Positions 1 to 5,151 of a DNA stretch of 6,557 nucleotides are shown here, one piece after another. The number at the start of each line of letters is the position of its first letter. Position 1 is the first letter of the stretch. The stretch comes from Pseudomonadota bacterium (GTDB lineage Bacteria; Hydrothermota; 32-111; QNBC01). The notes beneath the pieces are model-generated. The model saw only the letters and a list, made by a program, of their open reading frames with translations. It did no database searches and was not told where the DNA came from. The stretch is from positions 1-6,557 of the forward strand of contig JAACEC010000116.1 in assembly GCA_011682715.1 (NCBI GenBank). The letters run 5' to 3'. The translations under genes and the position numbers were made by a program.

Positions 1-60
1 ATTTCAAAGGATAGCATAATCAATCCCAACACTACAATCAATGACAAAAAAGAAGAGTAA
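1..60 (+). CDS. Possible 3' end of an upstream gene (partial)
   Basis: The frame beginning at base 1 is open for 19 codons and ends in TAA at 58-60, giving the tail ISKDSIINPNTTINDKKEE. If it is coding, it overlaps the next gene's ATG by 20 nt, much like the 23-nt overlap between the next two genes. In both overlaps the outgoing gene ends in a DKKE-type tail while the incoming gene starts M/V-T-K-K-K in another frame. The other two frames stop at 14 and 19, so an upstream gene could equally end there. Too little is present to assign a product. Confidence 0.35.
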   Translation: MSKDSIINPNTTINDKKEE

Positions 61-514
61 AAAAAAGTTAAACCCCTTTTATAAGTCCGTAATATTTTTA
101 CTGTTTGTAATTCTCTTTATGATGATTGTTTCTCTCTTTCTCCGTTTTACGCATCTCTTATCCCGGAAAGAAGAGTCCGAGGCATACAGGAAGTCATTCA
201 CAATAGATGTGAGAAACGCATGCGGTGATAAAGGAGTTGCAAGCTATTTTTCCTATTTACTGGAAACCGCCGATTTCGATGTTATAAATATAGGTAATCT
301 TGCAAAAAGTACGAAAATGAGTTATATAGTTTATAAGGAAGGATTACCCCAAAGGAAGGTCAATTTAATTTCCTCGGTAACGGGTATAGATTCCGTTGTT
401 GTTGATTCGACAGGAACATACCTTTTTGACGTAACTATCGTTTTAGGTGGTAACTATAAAGAAAAATCAGCCTTGTTTATAAGGAGGTACAGTGACAAAA
501 AAGAAAGAAAATAG
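41..514 (+). CDS. Membrane-anchored LytR C-terminal (LytR_C) domain protein
   Basis: This 157-residue protein has a Lys-rich N-terminus (MTKKKSKKK), one hydrophobic segment at about residues 16-36, and a domain at about 54-140. By the positive-inside rule the N-terminus is cytoplasmic and the domain lies outside the inner membrane. The domain matches the LytR_C pattern: an opening beta-strand with N59 and G62/G65 (IDVRNACGDKGVA), a middle FDVINIGN, a polar T/S-x-I-x-Y segment (KMSYIVY), and a closing strand VTIVLGGNY at 131-139 that resembles the family's viLGxDY ending. LytR_C usually sits at the C-terminus of LytR-CpsA-Psr (LCP) wall-polymer ligases; here it stands alone and its role is unknown. 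ATG 41 is the first start after an in-frame stop at 17-19. It has no clear SD nearby, which suggests translational coupling to an upstream gene. Its 3' end overlaps rsfS. Confidence 0.75.
   Translation: MTKKKSKKKLNPFYKSVIFLLFVILFMMIVSLFLRFTHLLSRKEESEAYRKSFTIDVRNACGDKGVASYFSYLLETADFDVINIGNLAKSTKMSYIVYKEGLPQRKVNLISSVTGIDSVVVDSTGTYLFDVTIVLGGNYKEKSALFIRRYSDKKERK
481..487 (+). promoter_or_regulatory. Ribosome binding site of rsfS inside the preceding gene
   Basis: AAGGAGG lies 4 nt before the GTG at 492, within the last codons of the LytR_C gene. It is a near-complete SD match and fixes the non-ATG start. The in-frame stop TAA at 480-482 rules out any earlier start. Confidence 0.8.
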
Positions 515-854
515 GGATACGCTGGAGAAAATTGTAACGTTCGCCAATGAGAAAAAACCGGATTTAATCAAAATTCTGAATGTCGGAAAAATTACGTCAT
601 TAACAGATTATTTCGTCATAATTAGAGGTTCGTCCAATATACACCTCCGATCTATTGCCGATAATATCAAAAAGAAAATGAAAGAAGACGGACAAAATGT
701 ATGGCACGTCGAGGGATATGAGAATGCAAAGTGGATTCTTATGGATTATGTCGATATAGTCGTTCATATATTCGATGAAGAGACCTACTACTACTATGAC
801 ATAGAATCACTGTGGGGAAATGCCGAAGTAGAAACGCCAAAGCTCGGAGAATAA
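492..854 (+). CDS. rsfS: Ribosomal silencing factor RsfS (Iojap/YbeB family)
   Basis: The product is 120 residues, the usual RsfS size. Family members bind ribosomal protein uL14 on the large subunit, block joining with the small subunit, and so damp translation during starvation. Visible family signatures are SLTDYFVIIRGSS at residues 36-48, H51 and I55-A56 after it, the VEGYENAKWILMDYVDIVVHIF block (about 73-94), and the terminal YDIESLWGNAE (102-112). The usual Arg in the FYxLExLW approach is replaced within a run of four tyrosines (99-102), a minor variation. Translation begins at GTG 492, set by a strong SD, and overlaps the upstream gene by 23 nt. The stop is one base before the argS ATG, so the genes are almost certainly co-transcribed and coupled. 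The identification is firm; the effect of the overlap on expression is inferred. Confidence 0.95.
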   Translation: MTKKKENRDTLEKIVTFANEKKPDLIKILNVGKITSLTDYFVIIRGSSNIHLRSIADNIKKKMKEDGQNVWHVEGYENAKWILMDYVDIVVHIFDEETYYYYDIESLWGNAEVETPKLGE

Positions 855-855
855 A

Positions 856-2487
856 ATGATAAAAACCACTATAACCGAATCATTGAAGAAAGCCATCGAG
901 GAAATTTTCAAATTGTCCGATACGGAACCGTCGGTAGTGGAAAGTCCCAATAAACAATTCGGTGATTATTCCACTCAAGTTGCATTTCAACTTGCTAAAA
1001 TCTTGAAGAACGACCCTAAAAAGATCGCCTCAGACATTAAAAATGCTCTTGAAGGGAATAATAATTTCGAAAAAATCGAAGTTGTAGGCGGTTATATAAA
1101 TTTTTTCCTTAAAAACGAATTTTATCACAAGGAAATTGAAAAGGTCTATTCCGAGGGAAAGGAATTTGCAAAATTAAAGCATTTGTCAGAAGAAAAAATA
1201 CTTGTTGAATATGTCAGTTCGAACCCGACAGGACCTATGGTAATAGTTAACGGAAGAGCGGCTGCACTCGGTGACAGTTTCGTCAGGATTCTTAACATGA
1301 GGGGATATAATGCCATAAGCGAATTCTACATAAATGACGGAGGAAATCAGGTTTTTCTGTTGGGAATATCGTGTAACGAGGTGTATAAAAAGTTGAATGG
1401 AATGCCCTATGAGATACCGGAAAACGGTTATCACGGATCATACATCGAAGATTTTGTGAAATTGATTATAGGAAAGACCGATCTTTCGAAAATGGATGAT
1501 GAAGCAAGAAGTAACTATTTGGGAACGGAGGGGGTAAAATACTTCCACACAATGCAAATAAAAAGCCTTAAGAATTTCAATGTAAAATTCGATTCGGAAA
1601 TACATGAAAGGATCATACGAGAGGAAGGTTTAACGGAATATGTTATAGAAACCCTCCGAGATAAAAACCTCCTTTATGAAAAAGACGGAGCAACATTCTT
1701 CAAATCAAGCGACTTCGGTGATGACAAAGACAGAGCCATTATAAAAAGTAATGGTGAATATACATACCTGTTACCCGATGCCGCCTATCATGAAGATAAA
1801 ATACGGCGTAATTTCGAGTATTTGATTGATATTTTCGGTCCCGATCACCATGGTTATGTAAAGAGACTAAGAGCTATCTTCGAGGCTTTAGGACATAATC
1901 CCGACAAACTCGAGATTCTAATACACCAGATTGTAAACCTGATCAATGAAGGGGGAAAAATCAAAATGTCAAAGAGAAAAGGGACGATCATCACTCTTGA
2001 TGACCTTCTCGAAGATGTTGGAAAAGATGCAGCAAGATTTTTCTTCGTTATGAGGAAGAAGAATTCTCATCTTGATTTTGATTTGAAGCTTGCCAAAGAG
2101 AAAAGCGAAAATAACCCCGTTTTTTACGTTCAATATGCCCATGCGCGAATTGCCAGTATTATAGATTTTGCAGGGTCTAAGGGAATAAGACTAAATGGTT
2201 ATGTTAATTTTTCTCTTCTCAACGAGGAAAAAGAGATCGAATTGATAAAGGTAATCCTGCTTTTTCCCGACATACTGGATGATGTAATAAGAATGAGAGA
2301 ACCTGCAATATTACCGAAATACCTGATAGATTTGGCTTCGACATTCCACAGTTTTTACAACAAGCACCGTGTTATAACAGATGATAAAGAATTATCCTTA
2401 GCCCGTTTAGCCCTCGTACAATGCGTAAAAAATACGATTAAAGTCGGGTTAAATCTGATCGGAGTAAATGCCCCCGACAAGATGTAA
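856..2487 (+). CDS. argS: Arginyl-tRNA synthetase (class I), variant HIGH motif
   Basis: This cytoplasmic enzyme charges tRNA-Arg with arginine using ATP. At 543 residues it is slightly short for the family. Domains in order: the N-terminal tRNA D-loop-binding domain (about 5-85, with FGDYS at 35-39); the class I catalytic core (about 110-385) with SSNPTGP at 121-127, YINDGGNQ at 158-165, FGPDHHG at 327-333 and KMSKR at 370-374; and the DALR anticodon-binding domain from about 420 (NPVFYVQYAHAR at 420-431) to the terminal GVNAPDKM. The KMSKS loop is intact. The HIGH position, usually H-V/I-G-H/N after NPTGPL/M, reads V129-I-V-N132, so the first His and the Gly are absent. The reading frame is otherwise intact with no sign of decay, so I treat it as functional. 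ATG 856 follows GGAGA at 846-850, one base after the rsfS stop. Confidence 0.96.
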   Translation: MIKTTITESLKKAIEEIFKLSDTEPSVVESPNKQFGDYSTQVAFQLAKILKNDPKKIASDIKNALEGNNNFEKIEVVGGYINFFLKNEFYHKEIEKVYSEGKEFAKLKHLSEEKILVEYVSSNPTGPMVIVNGRAAALGDSFVRILNMRGYNAISEFYINDGGNQVFLLGISCNEVYKKLNGMPYEIPENGYHGSYIEDFVKLIIGKTDLSKMDDEARSNYLGTEGVKYFHTMQIKSLKNFNVKFDSEIHERIIREEGLTEYVIETLRDKNLLYEKDGATFFKSSDFGDDKDRAIIKSNGEYTYLLPDAAYHEDKIRRNFEYLIDIFGPDHHGYVKRLRAIFEALGHNPDKLEILIHQIVNLINEGGKIKMSKRKGTIITLDDLLEDVGKDAARFFFVMRKKNSHLDFDLKLAKEKSENNPVFYVQYAHARIASIIDFAGSKGIRLNGYVNFSLLNEEKEIELIKVILLFPDILDDVIRMREPAILPKYLIDLASTFHSFYNKHRVITDDKELSLARLALVQCVKNTIKVGLNLIGVNAPDKM

Positions 2488-2488
2488 T

Positions 2489-3877
2489 TCAACGCTTGAT
2501 TTTGAATTTGTGTATCGATTCGTCCAAACTGTCATGTACACTTTCCATTAAAATTTCGCCCAGTGTAGGATGCGGATGAATGATATGGGAAAATTCCTCC
2601 GCACTAATCCCTTCTTTAATTAAAACTGAAGCTTCGCTTATCATGATATCAGCTCCTTCGCCGATTATTTGAACGCCGATTATTTTCCCACTATTCTTTT
2701 CCGTTACAACTTTGCAAAATCCCGTACTCTCCCCCATGGCGAGGGCTTTGCCGTTTGCACTGTAATTAAAGTCTCCGGTTTTAACATCGATTCCCTCTTT
2801 TTTTGCATCATCCTCCGTATATCCGCATGTTGCAACGGGAGGTATTGTGAATATGCAAGCAGGTATGTTTCTGAATAATTCTCTTTTATTCACTTTCCCC
2901 GCAATACTGTCTGCCGCAACAACACCTTCAAACTCCGCCTTGTGTGCCAATAATGGTCCTCCTGTTATATCTCCTACAGCATAAACTCCCTCTATAGAAG
3001 TTTCCATATTCTCCTTCACCTTTACAAAATGCCCGTCAAAATCAGCCCCTAACTTTTTAAGCAAATCATTGTTTATGGCTCTGCCGATTGCTATAAGAGC
3101 CTTCTCGGCTTTAAAACTATTACCTTTATCGGTTTTAATAACTACCTCGTTCTGACCTACTTCAACTGATTCGACCTTTTCCCCCGTATGGATTTTGATT
3201 CCACATTTTTTAAGACTGAGAGCAAGGGTTCTTACGATTTTTCTGTCGTGAATCTCCGGGGCTATGTCCGGTAACATCTCAATTATATCAACTTCCACAC
3301 CCAATTTTGCAAATACTGTAGCAAATTCCAGTCCTATGGCTCCTGAGCCTACGATCACAATAGAGTTCGGTAATTTACCCATATTCAAAGCATCAGTGCT
3401 ATTCAAAACTCTTTTATGATCAACATTAAATATTGCCGGTTCAAGCGGTTCTGAACCTGTGGCAACAATGATGTTTTTTGTCTCAAACGATTCTTCCTTT
3501 CCGTCTTTATGTTTAACGGAAACTTTTTTGTTAAAATCCACTGAAGCAAATCCGCGTATTATTTCGACACCATTTTTCTTCAGGAGAAACTCCACACCAG
3601 ATGTAAGTTTATTAACTATCTGTTCCTTTCTATTCTGTATCTCATCCCAATTAAAACTCATTTCATTTATGTGAACTCCGAACGAGCCGGCAATGTTGAA
3701 TTTATGAACCACTTCAACACTGCCAATTATCGCTTTTGTCGGTATACATCCCCTGTTTAAACATGTTCCCCCTATATCTCCTGCTTCAACTATTGCCGTT
3801 TTGAGCCCGTTTTGAGCGGCTCTTATTGCAGATACATACCCGCCTGTTCCGCTTCCTATTACTATTACATCAAACAT
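2489..3877 (-). CDS. lpdA: Dihydrolipoyl dehydrogenase (E3, lipoamide dehydrogenase)
   Basis: This FAD enzyme reoxidises dihydrolipoamide with NAD+ as the shared E3 subunit of 2-oxoacid dehydrogenase complexes and the glycine cleavage system. The preferred start gives 462 residues, typical for the family. Features in order: the FAD Rossmann motif GSGTGG at 8-13; the redox disulfide GGTCLNRGCIPTK with C39 and C44; ATGS at 139-142; the NAD-binding GSGAIG at 177-182 with acidic E200 at the end of the following strand, which favours NAD over NADP; the second FAD contact AVGD near 300-303; and a C-terminal dimerisation domain ending in HPHPTLGE, where H436 and E441 form the catalytic pair. Everything needed for activity is visible. 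A GTG at 3881-3883 would add two residues, but it overlaps the SD, so ATG 3875-3877 is chosen. No E1, E2 or glycine-cleavage gene is adjacent, so the partner complex is unknown. The gene appears monocistronic, under its own strong promoter. Confidence 0.96.
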   Translation of the reverse strand: MFDVIVIGSGTGGYVSAIRAAQNGLKTAIVEAGDIGGTCLNRGCIPTKAIIGSVEVVHKFNIAGSFGVHINEMSFNWDEIQNRKEQIVNKLTSGVEFLLKKNGVEIIRGFASVDFNKKVSVKHKDGKEESFETKNIIVATGSEPLEPAIFNVDHKRVLNSTDALNMGKLPNSIVIVGSGAIGLEFATVFAKLGVEVDIIEMLPDIAPEIHDRKIVRTLALSLKKCGIKIHTGEKVESVEVGQNEVVIKTDKGNSFKAEKALIAIGRAINNDLLKKLGADFDGHFVKVKENMETSIEGVYAVGDITGGPLLAHKAEFEGVVAADSIAGKVNKRELFRNIPACIFTIPPVATCGYTEDDAKKEGIDVKTGDFNYSANGKALAMGESTGFCKVVTEKNSGKIIGVQIIGEGADIMISEASVLIKEGISAEEFSHIIHPHPTLGEILMESVHDSLDESIHKFKIKR

Positions 3878-3882
3878 TGCCA

Positions 3883-3887
3883 CCTCC
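3883..3887 (-). promoter_or_regulatory. Ribosome binding site of lpdA
   Basis: Read on the minus strand this is GGAGG, 5 nt before the ATG at 3877. It decides the start: the alternative GTG at 3883-3881 shares a base with the SD and could not use it. Confidence 0.8.
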
Positions 3888-3893
3888 GATTGG

Positions 3894-3908
3894 TTTTATT
3901 TTATTTTA
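3894..3908. repeat. Three tandem copies of TTTTA in the lpdA leader
   Basis: TTTTA is repeated three times in a row on the plus strand, followed by TTATA. On the minus strand this forms an ATAAA-type A-rich tract between the lpdA -10 box and its RBS, sharing one base with the -10 box. It may simply be an AT-rich initial transcribed region. Confidence 0.7.
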
Positions 3909-3936
3909 TTATAGTTTAACATCATATAACTGTCAA
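3908..3936 (-). promoter_or_regulatory. Consensus sigma-70 promoter of lpdA
   Basis: On the minus strand the -35 box TTGACA (plus 3931-3936) and the -10 box TATAAT (plus 3908-3913) both match consensus in all six bases. They are separated by the optimal 17 bp (3914-3930). Transcription should start near 3900, leaving a leader of about 20-25 nt that carries the SD. This is seen directly in sequence; activity is inferred from general sigma-70 rules. Confidence 0.88.
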
Positions 3937-3985
3937 TATGTTTGATTCATTTATTCGGTAAAACATTCGTCTCTGAAAAGTATTT

Positions 3986-4034
3986 AATTATGCGAAATAC
4001 CACCTTTTCATAACCGGTACAATATCGCATAATT
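3986..4034. promoter_or_regulatory. Perfect 10-bp inverted repeat flanking the rightward -35 box (putative operator)
   Basis: AATTATGCGA at 3986-3995 is the exact reverse complement of TCGCATAATT at 4025-4034, with 29 bp between the arms. The right arm covers the predicted -10 box (4028-4033), and the left arm lies upstream of the -35 box (4005-4010). This arrangement fits two binding half-sites, or two separate sites, for a repressor of the envelope operon. The GCGA core stands out in an AT-rich intergenic region. No regulator gene is in the window, so function is inferred. Confidence 0.5.
4005..4033 (+). promoter_or_regulatory. Probable sigma-70 promoter of the lipoprotein/barrel operon
   Basis: TTTTCA at 4005-4010 (four of six -35 bases) and CATAAT at 4028-4033 (five of six -10 bases) are separated by 17 bp. 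The start point would be near 4040, leaving a leader of about 34 nt before the ATG at 4074. It is weaker than the divergent lpdA promoter, and its -10 box lies inside one arm of an inverted repeat, which suggests regulation. Confidence 0.6.
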
Positions 4035-4063
4035 TAGTGTATGATGATTCAAGATATAGCTTT

Positions 4064-4069
4064 AGGAGG
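4064..4069 (+). promoter_or_regulatory. Ribosome binding site of the lipoprotein gene
   Basis: AGGAGG lies 4 nt before ATG 4074. It sets the start there rather than at the in-frame ATG codons at 4041 and 4044, which have no SD, lie at the predicted transcription start, and would place 10-11 extra residues before the signal peptide. Confidence 0.8.
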
Positions 4070-4073
4070 CTTT

Positions 4074-5144
4074 ATGAAGTTAAAAATCGTTTTAATCTAC
4101 GTTTTTATGCTAACAATGTTTGTAGGATGCCATATTGAACAACCGAGCAACATTCCCGTTATAGGCGGAAACTTGAACATTCCCATAGGGGATTCATCAA
4201 TGACTGTTCAAAAAGCAATCGACACCTACAACAGCAAATTCAGTGGAATCAACCTTTATATCGAGAACGATTCCATATTTATGCAATCCGATACAGCATT
4301 TTACAGTTCTTCGAAAGCAATGAGAGATTCCCTTAAATTTTATCTGGGAATATCAAAAATCATGCCTGATAAGATCGATACAATAAAAACCGTTTTCCAC
4401 ACAGAACTTAGAACTTTCGAGGGTGTCGTGCATATAAAGGGTAATTGTCCCGGGCCTGATACATTTTTTGGTAAGGTTAACTACTCTTTAACTCTTTTAA
4501 ACGGTGATACAACACTCTACGATTCCATAATGATTTCACTACCTCCGGGAAATTTCGATACAACAATAACAAAGAACTTTGATCGTTTTAATCTCGGTGG
4601 TTACAAAATGAATATCGAAGGATACAACATTAGCGGTTCCGCAACTTTTGATTCCGTCTGGGGTTATACGAAATCAGGACTGGATGCATATATTAATGGT
4701 GATACACTTTACACGGTCGAAATTCCATTTTCAATATCGGATAACATGAGAAAAGCGTTTAATCCTGATTCTTTAGATACTCCGAATTTTAAAATTAACT
4801 ATATCGATATCGCCTCCGTTCTATGGAACCATCTTCCCATTGGTGTCGATTATAAAATTTATATAATGAATTCAACAAAGAGTGACACATTCTTTATCGC
4901 CGATTCATTATATGTCCCTCAAATTGATACAAATGGATTTGCAATATCCGACACACTTTCTCAGCTCGATTTTATGATTGACTCTTCTATTGCAAAAGTT
5001 TTCAACGACACTTCCGGGATTTATCTGATAGAAGCAAACACACCTGTTATTGGCAAAGTTTTTGTCAGACCTACAGATTATTTAAAATTCCATGGTCACA
5101 TTACAGTTAACTACTGGTTAAATGCCAACAGCAATCAACAGTGA
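4074..5144 (+). CDS. Predicted secreted lipoprotein of unknown function, beta-rich
   Basis: The product is 356 residues and I do not recognise it as a named family. It begins with a lipoprotein signal peptide: K2 and K4, a hydrophobic stretch, and a lipobox ending FVGC, with C19 as the lipidated residue (Phe at -3 is slightly unusual). After C19 come HIEQPSN and an NIPIGDSSMTVQKAIDTY segment. That segment loosely recalls the 'P-L/I-x-D-T-x-x-T/V' opening of hypothetical envelope lipoproteins seen in the Bacteroidetes/Chlorobi group (a recollection, not a search). The rest alternates short hydrophobic strands with Asp/Ser/Thr-rich turns (many D-T, D-S and N-D pairs), suggesting stacked beta-sandwich domains. 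A second Cys is at 125. There is no transmembrane helix after the signal. The next gene starts 7 nt downstream, so the lipoprotein probably works with that outer-membrane barrel. Location at the outer membrane is inferred. Confidence 0.8.
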   Translation: MKLKIVLIYVFMLTMFVGCHIEQPSNIPVIGGNLNIPIGDSSMTVQKAIDTYNSKFSGINLYIENDSIFMQSDTAFYSSSKAMRDSLKFYLGISKIMPDKIDTIKTVFHTELRTFEGVVHIKGNCPGPDTFFGKVNYSLTLLNGDTTLYDSIMISLPPGNFDTTITKNFDRFNLGGYKMNIEGYNISGSATFDSVWGYTKSGLDAYINGDTLYTVEIPFSISDNMRKAFNPDSLDTPNFKINYIDIASVLWNHLPIGVDYKIYIMNSTKSDTFFIADSLYVPQIDTNGFAISDTLSQLDFMIDSSIAKVFNDTSGIYLIEANTPVIGKVFVRPTDYLKFHGHITVNYWLNANSNQQ

Positions 5145-5151
5145 GGCGAAA

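Noticed and set aside
1186..1434. 82-residue open frame on the minus strand within argS
   Set aside because: It lies wholly inside the well-supported argS, shows no SD or recognisable domain, and is explained as an antisense shadow.
2443..2478. GTCGGG/CCCGAC stem inside argS as the lpdA terminator
   Set aside because: The 24-nt loop makes the stem weak, and it lies in conserved coding sequence; the T-rich stretch after it is imperfect. Kept only as a remark in the convergent-gene finding.
2486..2508. AATTCAA/TTGAATT hairpin at the argS-lpdA junction as a bidirectional terminator
   Set aside because: The stem is short and entirely AT except one pair, the loop is 9 nt and no T-run follows on either strand, so it is not a credible intrinsic terminator.
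2669..2878. 69-residue plus-strand open frame inside lpdA
   Set aside because: It is antisense to a highly conserved enzyme and has no domain or initiation signals.
3459..3674. 71-residue plus-strand open frame inside lpdA
   Set aside because: It is antisense to lpdA; its Phe/Ser-rich composition is what the complement of Lys/Glu codons produces.
3881..3883. GTG as the lpdA start, adding two residues
   Set aside because: It overlaps the GGAGG SD, whereas the ATG at 3877 is correctly spaced and gives the usual short lead into the FAD motif.
4013..4018. ACCGGT palindrome in the promoter spacer
   Set aside because: A 6-bp palindrome without extended symmetry is expected by chance, and it is not centred on the larger inverted repeat.
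4041..4046. ATG codons at 4041 and 4044 as the lipoprotein start
   Set aside because: They lack an SD, coincide with the predicted transcription start and would put extra residues before the signal peptide; AGGAGG favours 4074.
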